From Botrimarina mediterranea (GTDB lineage: Bacteria > Planctomycetota > Planctomycetia > Pirellulales > Lacipirellulaceae), in contig NZ_CP036349.1 of the NCBI RefSeq assembly GCF_007753265.1, positions 4,125,363 to 4,189,362 on the forward strand: DNA of 64,000 nucleotides, in the 5' to 3' direction. The first letter of the stretch is position 1. Each line of letters begins with the position of its first letter. Below, piece after piece: positions 7,834-15,384 of the stretch. The position numbers were made by a program, and so were the translations under genes. The notes under the pieces are model-generated. The model was not told where the DNA came from and did not search any database. It was given only the letters and a program-made list of their open reading frames with translations.

Positions 7834-8331
7834 ATGAACCAACGAATTGGACTGGGCGAAGACCGGCACCGCCTCGATCAGCCCGGCACGGGGCCGCTGC
7901 GGATTGGCGGCGTCAATGTGCCGCATGAGCGTGGGCTCGTGGGGCACTCCGACGCGGACGTGCTGTTGCACGCCATCACCGACGCCCTCCTGGGCGCGAT
8001 TGGCGAGCCCGACATCGGGCAACTCTTCCCCGACCACGACGACGCCAATCGCGGCCGCGAATCGCGGGACTTCCTGCACTTTGCGATGGAGCGGGTCCGG
8101 GCGGCCGGCTACGAGCTGGTGAACCTCGACTGCGTAATCCTCGCTGAGAAGCCGAAGCTAGCGCCCTACAAGGACGCCATGCGGCACGCGATCGCGGCGA
8201 TTCTCGAAGTCCCCGTCGCGGAGGTTTCACTCAAGGCGAAGACCGGCGAGGGCGTCGGGGCCGTGGGGCGTGAGGAGGCGATCGACGCGCGGTGCGTGGT
8301 GCTGGTATGCCGTGAGCAATCGGCCGATTGA
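7834..8331 (+). CDS. ispF: 2-C-methyl-D-erythritol 2,4-cyclodiphosphate synthase
   Basis: IspF closes CDP-ME 2-phosphate to MEcPP in the MEP isoprenoid pathway. The 165-residue protein has the metal ligands Asp10 and His12 (GLGEDRHRL) and His46 in GHSDADVLLHAITDALLGA, and the C-terminal KAKTGEGVGAVGREEAI typical of the family. Length is normal. The ATG at 7834 is chosen because the 15 codons upstream come from the right end of the family A repeat. Unusually, Glu-Asp-Arg replaces the common x-Asp-x spacing residues, but the ligands are intact. A perfect hairpin follows the gene. Confidence 0.95.
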   Translation: MNQRIGLGEDRHRLDQPGTGPLRIGGVNVPHERGLVGHSDADVLLHAITDALLGAIGEPDIGQLFPDHDDANRGRESRDFLHFAMERVRAAGYELVNLDCVILAEKPKLAPYKDAMRHAIAAILEVPVAEVSLKAKTGEGVGAVGREEAIDARCVVLVCREQSAD

Positions 8332-8361
8332 TGTCTCCTCCCAGCTGGCTTTCCTCCGCAA

Positions 8362-8390
8362 TTAGCCCCCGGTCAATGACCGGGGGCTAA
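8362..8390 (+). terminator. Perfect 13-bp hairpin after ispF
   Basis: TTAGCCCCCGGTC pairs with GACCGGGGGCTAA around a 3-nt loop. It lies 30 nt after the ispF stop. There is no T-tract after it (AATGGGCGG), so it may be an RNA-stabilising or dispersed palindrome instead of an intrinsic terminator. Confidence 0.5.
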
Positions 8391-8566
8391 ATGGGCGGCG
8401 ACGGTCAGCTCGCCGCCTGCTCTTTCCCAGATCGCCCCGAAAGCCGTACCCTTACGGTTTGACTGCTTTGTGTCGGCACGACGCGACTCGAACTACGCGC
8501 GTCGCTCGCTGATGCTTACGACGAGCCGCCGTCGGGGACGACGCGGCTCTCGCAGTGGGTGAACGT

Positions 8567-8591
8567 AATCCGCAATTCAAAATCCGCAATC
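8567..8591. repeat. Short direct repeat AATCCGCAAT before cysS
   Basis: AATCCGCAATTCAAAATCCGCAATC is two copies of AATCCGCAAT separated by five bases. It makes a false N-terminal extension possible for cysS. Confidence 0.5.
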
Positions 8592-8603
8592 AGCAAGTCC
8601 GTT

Positions 8604-10355
8604 ATGCCTGCCGCCTCGCCTTCTACCGTGTTCAATCCTGCGACGAGCGCCGGTCCGCATCCTACGCTGACCATCTACAACACGCTCTCGAAGAAGAAAG
8701 AGCCCTTTGAGACCGTCGAGCAAGGCAAGGTCGGCATCTACCTCTGCGGGCCCACCGTCTATGGCAAGGCGCACATCGGCCACATGGTCGGGCCGGTGCT
8801 GTTCGACACGATCAAGCGCTATCTCACGTTCAGCGGCTACGACGTGCAGTGGGTGGTCAATATCACCGACGTGGACGACAAGCTCATCAAGGCCGCCAAT
8901 GAGCAAGGCATCACAATGGCCGAGGTCGCGGACCTCAACATCCAGGACTACAACGACAACCTCGCGGCGCTCGGCGTCACGGAGATCGACGACTTCCCCA
9001 AGGCCACCGAGTGCATGGGAGACATCGTCGATTTCATCGAGAGCCTCGTGAAGGAAGGCGTTGCATACGAATCGCAGGGCGACGTTTACTTCGATGTCGC
9101 CAAGGACGCCGACTACGGCAAACTCAGCAACCGCACCGTCGAAGGGATGCAGGGTGACGGCGGCGGCGCGGCGGACCGCAAGCGGTCGGCTGCGGACTTT
9201 GCACTATGGAAGAGCGCCAAGGCGGGCGAGCCGTCTTGGGACTCGCCGTGGGGCAAGGGCCGGCCGGGCTGGCACATCGAGTGCTCGGCGATGAGCAAGA
9301 AGCTGCTCGGCGAGACGTTCGACATCCACGGCGGCGGCCTCGACTTGGTGTTCCCGCACCACGAGAACGAGATCGCCCAGAGCGAGTCGTGCCACCACAA
9401 GCCGATGGTGAAGTACTGGGCCCACAATGGTTTGCTACGCAAAGACGCCGCGGCAGGAAAAATCGGCGGTAAGGCCGAGCGAGAAGAAGGCGCAGCCGCC
9501 GATGACGCCGGCGGCAAGATGAGCCGCAGCAAGGGCGCCGGCGGCCTCGCCGACCTCATCGCCAAGCAAGGCGGCGAACGCATCCGCTTCTTCCTCCTCC
9601 GCACGCACTACCGCAGCACCGTCCTCTTCAGCGAGGATGCGATCGAAGAGGCCGCCGTTGGCTTGGAGACGTTCTACCGCCTCTTCAAGCGATTCACACG
9701 CATCACGAAGGCCGACTTCTACGCGCTGACGCCCCCCACCAGCCGCGGCGCGAGCACCATCGCCCTGGGCGACGACCCAACGCTCAACGCCGCCGAGGCG
9801 TGCCGTGACAAGTTCATCGCCGCGATGGACGACGACTTCAACACGGGCGGCGCGATCGCCGAATTGTTCGAGCTCGCTCGGATCACCAACAAGTACTGCG
9901 AAGACCACAAGCTCGAAGAGTCGGCCGACCCCGCCGACGTGGCTTCGCTCGAGCTCTTGATGACCACCATCAAGGAACTCGCCAACATCCTCGGACTCTT
10001 CCGCGTGCCCCCTGCGAAAGTTGGCGGGGGCGACGAGCTGTTGGCGAAGGTCATGGGGGTCGTCATCGACCTCCGCGCCGACGCCCGCAAGGCGAAGAAC
10101 TTCGCCGTGGCCGACGCGATCCGCGACGGCCTCAAGCCGGCGGGCCTGACGATCGAAGACCGCCCCAGCGGCGCCGAGTGGACCGGAGGAGGCGATGGCG
10201 CCACCGAAGCGGTGATGCAGATGCTGATCGAGCTCCGCGCCACAGCCCGCAATAGCAAAGACTTCGCCACCGCCGACGCGTTGCGCGACAAGCTGGCGGC
10301 GATCGGCGTGACGATCGAAGACCGAGCGGGCGGCACGGAGTGGAGCGCCAAATAG
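8604..10355 (+). CDS. cysS: Cysteine--tRNA ligase with duplicated C-terminal module
   Basis: Class I aminoacyl-tRNA synthetase charging tRNA-Cys. The 583-residue protein has YLCGPTVYGKAHIGHM with the HIGH motif at 57-60, NITDVDDK, the zinc-site GWHIECSAM and HHENEIAQSE, and KMSRS at 305-309. Two features are odd. About 25 extra residues rich in Gly, Ala and Glu (GKIGGKAEREEGAAADDAGG) precede the KMSKS loop. The C-terminus also carries two copies of the same 40-residue unit (about 487-526 and 540-580), each with LRADAR/LRATAR, FAxADAxRD, IEDR and EW, where most CysS have one. The ATG at 8604 is chosen because the 15 codons before it come from an intergenic repeat. Confidence 0.95.
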   Translation: MPAASPSTVFNPATSAGPHPTLTIYNTLSKKKEPFETVEQGKVGIYLCGPTVYGKAHIGHMVGPVLFDTIKRYLTFSGYDVQWVVNITDVDDKLIKAANEQGITMAEVADLNIQDYNDNLAALGVTEIDDFPKATECMGDIVDFIESLVKEGVAYESQGDVYFDVAKDADYGKLSNRTVEGMQGDGGGAADRKRSAADFALWKSAKAGEPSWDSPWGKGRPGWHIECSAMSKKLLGETFDIHGGGLDLVFPHHENEIAQSESCHHKPMVKYWAHNGLLRKDAAAGKIGGKAEREEGAAADDAGGKMSRSKGAGGLADLIAKQGGERIRFFLLRTHYRSTVLFSEDAIEEAAVGLETFYRLFKRFTRITKADFYALTPPTSRGASTIALGDDPTLNAAEACRDKFIAAMDDDFNTGGAIAELFELARITNKYCEDHKLEESADPADVASLELLMTTIKELANILGLFRVPPAKVGGGDELLAKVMGVVIDLRADARKAKNFAVADAIRDGLKPAGLTIEDRPSGAEWTGGGDGATEAVMQMLIELRATARNSKDFATADALRDKLAAIGVTIEDRAGGTEWSAK

Positions 10356-10380
10356 TCCCCCAACCTGCGGAGTCAAAGCG

Positions 10381-10578
10381 ATGCGGTACAAAGTCTCACT
10401 GGAGCGTAGCGACGAAGGCGTCGCGGCTTCGGTCCTCGGCCTCCCGGGCTGCCACTCGCAAGGCGCCGACGAAGCCGAGGCGATGGCGAACATCCAAGAC
10501 GCGATCCGCGAGTACCTGGAGGTGCAGCGCGACCTCTGGGCCGACCGCGAAGTGCGTGAAGTCGAAGTGGAGGCGTAA
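10381..10578 (+). CDS. hicB: HicB-family antitoxin
   Basis: A 65-residue protein, MRYKVSLERSDEGVAASVLG followed by LPGCHSQGADEAEAMANIQDAI, which is the compact HicB partial RNase H fold (strand, GLPGC.SxG turn, helix). It would neutralise the HicA toxin encoded 3 nt downstream. No separate DNA-binding domain is present, so autoregulation would depend on this short form or on another factor. The gene starts 25 nt after cysS and may be read through from it. Confidence 0.85.
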   Translation: MRYKVSLERSDEGVAASVLGLPGCHSQGADEAEAMANIQDAIREYLEVQRDLWADREVREVEVEA

Positions 10579-10581
10579 GCG

Positions 10582-10794
10582 TTGCCCAAGCTCCCCGGCG
10601 TCAACCACAAGGATGCGATCCGCGCCCTTGAGAAGGCGGACTTCGTCGTCGCTCGCGAAGGCAAGCACACCGTGATGACCGACGGCGAGCGCATCCTCAC
10701 CATCCCACGACACAATCCGGTCAACGCCCACACAATGGGCGGGATCGTCCGTGACGCGGGGCTAACGATCGAAGAGTTCCGCAAGCTGCTGTAG
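10582..10794 (+). CDS. hicA: HicA-family toxin (YcfA-like mRNA interferase)
   Basis: A 70-residue protein with the HicA double-stranded RNA-binding fold: PGVNHKDAIRALEKADF, then GKHTVMTDG with the catalytic His, then TIPRHNPVNAHTMGGIVRDAGLTIEEFRKLL. HicA toxins cleave mRNA. The start is TTG at 10582, three bases after the hicB stop, with GGAGG inside the hicB end as ribosome site; this coupling is typical for antitoxin-first pairs. It is followed by a family B repeat and ruvC. Confidence 0.88.
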   Translation: MPKLPGVNHKDAIRALEKADFVVAREGKHTVMTDGERILTIPRHNPVNAHTMGGIVRDAGLTIEEFRKLL

Positions 10795-10805
10795 CTATTA
10801 ATTTC

Positions 10806-10912
10806 TAGCCGCAGATGGACGCAGATAAGCGCAGATGTCCTTCGTACTGCCGACTCGAAACGGGTAGCAGTGAGATTAGCATCTGCGTTTATCTGTGTTC
10901 ATCGGCGGTTCC
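10806..10912. repeat. Family B inverted repeat between hicA and ruvC
   Basis: AGCCGCAGATGGACGCAGAT with AAGCGCAGATG on the left is reversed as CATCTGCGTTTATCTGTG and TTCATCGGCGG on the right. It is related to 4113-4155. After it comes CCTCAAGCCTGTAGCCTCAAGCC, a short direct repeat of CCTCAAGCC just before the ruvC start. Confidence 0.7.
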
Positions 10913-10951
10913 CTTCCTCAAGCCTGTAGCCTCAAGCCTCACCCCTACCCT

Positions 10952-11452
10952 GTGCGTATCCTCGGCGTTGACCCCGGCCTGAACATCACCGGTTACGGCG
11001 TTATCGACGCGTCGCGTGCCGGCGTGCGGCTGGTGGAGGCGGGCGTCGTGCGGGGCACGAAGGGCAAGTCGCTTGCGCACCGGGTTGGCGAGATCCACGC
11101 CGGGATCGCCGAAGTGATCGCAGCTCTTAAGCCCGAGGCGATGGCCGTCGAAGAGCTGTACTCGCACTACGAGCGGGTGAAGACCTCGATCCTGATGGGC
11201 CACGCCCGGGGCGTCATCGTCCTGGCGGCGACGCAGGCCGACGTGCCCGTCGCGCACTACGCGGCGACGCAAGTCAAACGTATCCTCACCGGCGCCGGCC
11301 GCGCGCCGAAGTCGCAGATGCAGCAAGCGATCCAGCGCGAGCTGGGCCTTGCCGCCGCGCCCGAGCCGCCCGACGTCGCCGACGCGCTGGCGATTGCGGT
11401 GACGCATTGGTACTTGAGTGGGCAGCGGGCAGTGGGCAGCGGGCAGCTGTAG
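10952..11452 (+). CDS. ruvC: Holliday junction endonuclease RuvC
   Basis: RuvC resolves Holliday junctions together with RuvAB. The 166-residue protein opens VRILGVDPGLNITGYGVID (catalytic Asp7), carries AVEELY (Glu) and ends with the PDVADALAIAVTHW acidic pair, so the four-carboxylate RNase H site is complete. The start is taken as GTG at 10952, directly before the first strand; codons upstream to 10895 come from repeats. The last ten residues (GQRAVGSGQL) are encoded by GGGCAGTGGGCAG-type repeat units and are not family-like. ruvA follows after a small membrane protein gene. Confidence 0.95.
   Translation: MRILGVDPGLNITGYGVIDASRAGVRLVEAGVVRGTKGKSLAHRVGEIHAGIAEVIAALKPEAMAVEELYSHYERVKTSILMGHARGVIVLAATQADVPVAHYAATQVKRILTGAGRAPKSQMQQAIQRELGLAAAPEPPDVADALAIAVTHWYLSGQRAVGSGQL
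11416..11450. repeat. GTGGGCAG-type repeat (family D) inside ruvC end
   Basis: GTGGGCAGCGGGCAGTGGGC and following bases are 7-nt units of GGGCAGt/c. The reverse complement (ACTGCCCACTGCCTGC) lies at 11784-11812 just before ruvA, so the small gene at 11479-11766 is flanked by inverted copies. Confidence 0.7.
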
Positions 11453-11478
11453 GGCTCGAAACTTCTCCGAGAGACACC

Positions 11479-11766
11479 ATGGATCTTATCACCGCTACAA
11501 AGTACGCCGAGGTCGCCGTCGGCGTTGGGCTGGTGCTGTACGTGCTTTGGCGGCAGACGATCCAGAAGCGTTCGGGGCCGCCGACGGCGGTTGAGAACTT
11601 CGGGTGGGCGGTGGTGGTGCTCTTCTTCTGCGCCGCCAACGCATTGCAACGCGACTGGATCGGCGTCGGGATGTGGATCGTGTTGGCGGGTTTGTTCTAT
11701 GTCCGGTGGCGGCGGGAGAGCGGGGCGCCGAAGCCCGGGCTGTTCGAGCCGCCCTCCCCCGACTAA
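11479..11766 (+). CDS. Small membrane protein between ruvC and ruvA
   Basis: A 95-residue protein beginning MDLITATKYAEVAVGVGLVL, with two or three transmembrane helices (about 9-25, 43-58 and 63-80) and a basic, Pro-rich tail. I do not recognise a family. It is in the same direction as the ruv genes and only 26 nt after ruvC, so co-transcription is likely. The ATG at 11479 begins right before the first helix. Confidence 0.6.
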   Translation: MDLITATKYAEVAVGVGLVLYVLWRQTIQKRSGPPTAVENFGWAVVVLFFCAANALQRDWIGVGMWIVLAGLFYVRWRRESGAPKPGLFEPPSPD

Positions 11767-11783
11767 CGTCGAGGGCTCGCCAT

Positions 11784-11812
11784 TACTGCCCACTGCCTGC
11801 TGCCCACTGCCC
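11784..11812. repeat. Family D repeat, inverted copy before ruvA
   Basis: ACTGCCCACTGCCTGCTGCC plus the next bases are the reverse complement of the GGGCAG units at 11416-11450. Immediately before it, GACTAACGTCGAGGGCTCGCC (11761-11781) is a half-site of family E. Confidence 0.65.
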
Positions 11813-11818
11813 ACCCCC

Positions 11819-12445
11819 TTGATCACCAAAATCACCGGCCATGTTGTCGCCGCTGCGGGCGACGCCGCCACGATCGCCGCGGGGCCCTTCGAGTACGAAG
11901 TGCTCATCCCCGAGTTCTGCCGCCGGCGGCTGTCGGGAATCATCGGTAACGAAACCTCCCTGCACACCATCGAGTACCTCGAAGGGGACGCGGCGCGTGG
12001 CAAGCTCACGCCGCGCCTCGTGGGCTTCACCGCCGCGGTGGAGCGTGAATTCTTCGACATGTTCTGCCAGGTCGACGGCATCGGCGTCCGCAAGGCGCTG
12101 CGGGCTATGGTGCGGCCGGTCGAAGAGCTGGCCGTCATGATCGAAGAGCAAGACGCCAAGGGCTTGGCGACGCTTCCCGGCATCGGCCCGGCAACCGCCG
12201 AGCGCGTCATCGCCAAGCTACGGCGCAAGGCGGCGAAGTTCGCCCTCCTGGTCGGCCGCAAAGAGACGCCGCTGGGCGACGTCGAAGGCGACCTCCTCAG
12301 CGAAGCGTTCGAGATCCTCCGCACCCTCGGGCACAGCGACGCCGACGCCCGCCGTTTGATCGACGGCGTCGTCACCCGCAGCAAGTCGAAGTTCAAGGAC
12401 GTCGAGGCGCTGCTGCACGCGGTGTACGAGCATCGGAACGATTAG
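11819..12445 (+). CDS. ruvA: Holliday junction branch migration protein RuvA
   Basis: RuvA binds the four-way junction and loads the RuvB motor. The protein starts (L/M)ITKITGHVV, the normal RuvA N-terminus, which decides the TTG start at 11819. It has domain I (OB fold, residues 1-65), the tandem helix-hairpin-helix region with MFCQVDGIGVRKALRAM and LATLPGIGPATAERVIAKLRRK, and a C-terminal domain III (about 150-205) that contacts RuvB. Length is 208 residues, as usual. A family D repeat sits directly upstream and may separate it from ruvC. Confidence 0.93.
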   Translation: MITKITGHVVAAAGDAATIAAGPFEYEVLIPEFCRRRLSGIIGNETSLHTIEYLEGDAARGKLTPRLVGFTAAVEREFFDMFCQVDGIGVRKALRAMVRPVEELAVMIEEQDAKGLATLPGIGPATAERVIAKLRRKAAKFALLVGRKETPLGDVEGDLLSEAFEILRTLGHSDADARRLIDGVVTRSKSKFKDVEALLHAVYEHRND

Positions 12446-12695
12446 TGGGCAGCAAGAACTCAGGCCGAACGCGCTAGCCACAAACAGCACTGCAATTTGG
12501 ATCAGCGGCGAGCGCCGTCGGCTCAATTGGGTCGGAACACTCAAAAACCCCACTGCGGGGCCGTGATTTTGCTCCGCCGCCTCCGATCGGCTAGGATATG
12601 CGGCGGAACATAGGTAGGGGCCGGCGCTGGCGGCTGGGATCGCGTCTGGGGACGTAGGCCGGCTGGGCGCTCGGACTCTAGCCCCTCTCTTCGCT

Positions 12696-14072
12696 ATGCG
12701 TTCGCTCGCTTGCGCTCTGTTTGGCGTACTGGCAGTTACTGCCTCAGTCGCATCGGCCCGAACATGGACCAATGACGAGGACCAGACGCTCGAAGCCGAT
12801 TTCGTCCGCTATCGCAGCAGCGACCGCACCGTGCTGCTCCGTGGCGAGAACGGTAAGCTCGTCCCGGCGCCAATCGATCGGCTCAGCGAAGAAGACCAGC
12901 AATGGGTCGAGGCATACCGCGACTTTGTGGCGCCGCGCATCTGGGGCGACCCGGCGAAACGCCAGCGGGGCCGGTTTCAAGTGCTCCGCGACGACCACGT
13001 CGAGGTGCGGCTGGCGAGTGAATCGCTCAGCATCCCGCTCAAGGACCTCACCGCCGAAGACGTGGCGCACCTTGAGGCGTTGTACGCTCATACCGAGGAG
13101 GAGCTGCCGGCTTATTTTGCGACCGTCAAGCGCACCGCTGTGGCGAGCCGGCCGCCCGACGGCGCCGTGGAGCGCGACTGGACCGACGCCAAGGGGCGCA
13201 CCATCACGGCCCTCTACGGCGGCACCGAGGGTGATCAAGCCGTGCTGTGGATCAAGGGCAAGCGATATGTGTACCCGCTAAGCCGCCTCAGCGCCGCCGA
13301 CCGCACGTGGGTCGGTCAGCAGAAGCTCGGGCAACTCGCTAACGATCTAAAAGGGGGCTGGTCGGCGGCCTCCACGATCGCAATGACCGGCATGGCAAAG
13401 GCAATGATGGAAGGCCGGACGCCCCCTACCATGCCGCCGATGGGTCAACCGGGCATGGCCCCGCCGGGCGGGAATCGCGGCGCGCCGTACAGCGACCCCC
13501 GCCAGATGGCGTCGAACGGATTCAATCAGCCTCCCTACGACCGCGGCTACCAAGACCCTGCTGGCACGGCCGAAGCGTCTGACCCGTCCTCCGAGGTGCA
13601 GGCCTATCAGGCGTCCGAGCCGCCCGTCGATATGCCGCCGCCTGAAAACACCGCGACAGTTGTCGATGGGGCCGCTGGCGACCAGGGACGCGGCGACCCA
13701 CCCTGGATCTCGAGTGTCGATGAGCTCAGCGGAGACGAATACGATCGCCGACTCGATGAGGCTTTCGCGTCTTATCCCGAGATCAACTATGACGACGCGT
13801 ACGCCGATGCCTATTGCTCGCATTGCGAGGGCGAGTACGTCGTCCCGGTAGGCTTCAGCACCGGGACGCCGTGCCCGTTGTGTGGCGTGGCTCTAGCAGA
13901 GGGTGACATCAGTCTGCTCGCCGACATTGATGACGGAGATTCCTCCGGCCGCCCCTGGTATATGTCGCGAACGCTGAGGCGATTGGTAATCGGGACGATC
14001 GTCGTTGTCATCGGTGTCGGCGTGAAGCTCGCCCGCAGTGGCATTCTGAGCGGCGGCGACGAAGAGGCTTGA
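12696..14072 (+). CDS. Secreted/membrane SHD1-domain protein with zinc ribbon
   Basis: A 458-residue protein with a signal peptide (MRSLACALFGVLAVTASVASA). It has two SHD1 domains (about 22-70 and 160-210), each with RxWT, a middle strand pair, and (P)LxxLSxxDxxWV. A Pro/Gly/Met-rich linker (about 245-345) follows, then a cysteine pair CSHC (374) and CPLCG (392) making a zinc-ribbon-like knot, and one transmembrane helix at about 427-448. SHD1 domains in planctomycetes occur in envelope proteins of unknown role. Topology would put the SHD1 pair outside the cytoplasm. It is preceded by a 250-nt gap after ruvA. Confidence 0.75.
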   Translation: MRSLACALFGVLAVTASVASARTWTNDEDQTLEADFVRYRSSDRTVLLRGENGKLVPAPIDRLSEEDQQWVEAYRDFVAPRIWGDPAKRQRGRFQVLRDDHVEVRLASESLSIPLKDLTAEDVAHLEALYAHTEEELPAYFATVKRTAVASRPPDGAVERDWTDAKGRTITALYGGTEGDQAVLWIKGKRYVYPLSRLSAADRTWVGQQKLGQLANDLKGGWSAASTIAMTGMAKAMMEGRTPPTMPPMGQPGMAPPGGNRGAPYSDPRQMASNGFNQPPYDRGYQDPAGTAEASDPSSEVQAYQASEPPVDMPPPENTATVVDGAAGDQGRGDPPWISSVDELSGDEYDRRLDEAFASYPEINYDDAYADAYCSHCEGEYVVPVGFSTGTPCPLCGVALAEGDISLLADIDDGDSSGRPWYMSRTLRRLVIGTIVVVIGVGVKLARSGILSGGDEEA

Positions 14073-14136
14073 GGACGAGATGCCGAACTAAGGCATCCTC
14101 GAGAAGTGTCCCATCTCCGTCGAGAGCCGGTAACAG

Positions 14137-14205
14137 GTGACCACAGAGCTACAGAGAACGCGGAGGAAGGCATCGAGGAGATTGCTCAGTGTCTTCCTGT
14201 GGCTC
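14137..14205. repeat. Family A intergenic repeat copy
   Basis: GTGACCACAGAGCTACAGAG with CGGAGGAAGG on the left and CAGTGTCTTCCTGTGGCTC on the right resembles 7725-7827. Further right, GCCCCTCC-ATGAT-GGGGAGGGG at about 14250-14275 forms a second small hairpin. Confidence 0.6.
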
Positions 14206-14282
14206 AATGGATAGACGCCGGACGGCTCGCGACGCCTGCCCTCCCCTAGCCCCTCCATGATGGGGAGGGGAATATAGCGGAT

Positions 14283-15143
14283 GTGACGTCCGCTCTCTCG
14301 TATCGCCGCCGCCTCGGGATCATTGCCTTAGGCGCCGCTCGGCTCGGCGCGATCGTCTATCTCTCGATCCTGCTTTTGATGTCGTTCTTAGAAACGCGGC
14401 TCGTGTTCCCGGCGCCTTCCGCGGCGTCAGGCAATTGGACCCCCGCGGGTGGGGATTACGAGGAAGCCTGGATCGACGTGCCAGCCGCCCCCGGCGCCAA
14501 GGCGGCCCGCATCTACGGCTGGTTCTTCGACGCGCCCAACGCCAAGCACGCTGTTCTCTACTGCCACGGCAATGGTAACGATATTTCCGACCTGCCCGAG
14601 CTGGCGCGGCTGCTGCGGGATCGACTCGACGCGGCGGTGCTCGTCTTCGATTACCGTGGATACGGCAAGAGCGAAGGGACGCCTGACGAGGCCGGAGTTA
14701 TCGCTGACGGCCTAGCCGCCCAGCGTTGGCTAGCAGAACGGACGGGCCGCACGCCAGTCGACATCGTCGTCATCGGCCGCTCAATCGGCGGCGGCGTCGC
14801 CACGGCGATCGCCGCCGAGCAAGGGGCCGCCCTGCTCGTTTTGCAGAGCACGTTCACGAGCCTGCCGGACGCGGCCGCGCGGCATTATCCGTGGCTTCCG
14901 GTGCGGTGGCTGATGAAGAATCGATTCGACTCGCTTGCGCGGATGGCGCGCTACCAGGGCCCCGTGCTCATTAGCCACGGAACGAGGGACGAGGTCGTCC
15001 CTTTTGAGCAGGCGCGGCAGCTCTACGACGCGGCCGCGGGACCCAAACGGTTCGTTGAACTCCCCGAGGGGATGCACCGCGACGCCCAACCGCTGGCGTA
15101 CTACGACGATATCCTGGCGATTCTTACGGGCAACCACAACTGA
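14283..15143 (+). CDS. Membrane-anchored alpha/beta hydrolase
   Basis: A 286-residue serine hydrolase of the S33/BEM46-like group. A transmembrane anchor (IIALGAARLGAIVYLSILLLM) precedes the fold. The fold shows the oxyanion region YCHGNGNDIS, VFDYRGYGKSEG, the nucleophile Ser166 in GRSIGGG, Asp236 in HGTRDEVVP and His265 in EGMHRDA. The substrate is unknown. The start is GTG at 14283. A second copy follows at 15385, about 60% alike in the catalytic core by eye. Confidence 0.85.
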   Translation: MTSALSYRRRLGIIALGAARLGAIVYLSILLLMSFLETRLVFPAPSAASGNWTPAGGDYEEAWIDVPAAPGAKAARIYGWFFDAPNAKHAVLYCHGNGNDISDLPELARLLRDRLDAAVLVFDYRGYGKSEGTPDEAGVIADGLAAQRWLAERTGRTPVDIVVIGRSIGGGVATAIAAEQGAALLVLQSTFTSLPDAAARHYPWLPVRWLMKNRFDSLARMARYQGPVLISHGTRDEVVPFEQARQLYDAAAGPKRFVELPEGMHRDAQPLAYYDDILAILTGNHN

Positions 15144-15384
15144 TCGCCCGTTGCGCAATCGATTGATCTCCCTACGACCAGGGTGGTCTAGGCGGAGTAG
15201 GCGGTCCCGCTAGAGTCGGCAATGCGCCAAGAGTTAATCCGCCCACAGTACTCGCCATCTTGCCGCGCTGATTGGGCGTGCATTCCCTTCGCTACGCTCG
15301 CCGATAACGAACCACGGACGACTATCGCTGCGTAGCAAGCATTGCTCGCGCGACGCTCCGCCAGAGGCTGGCGCCCGGATTGCA

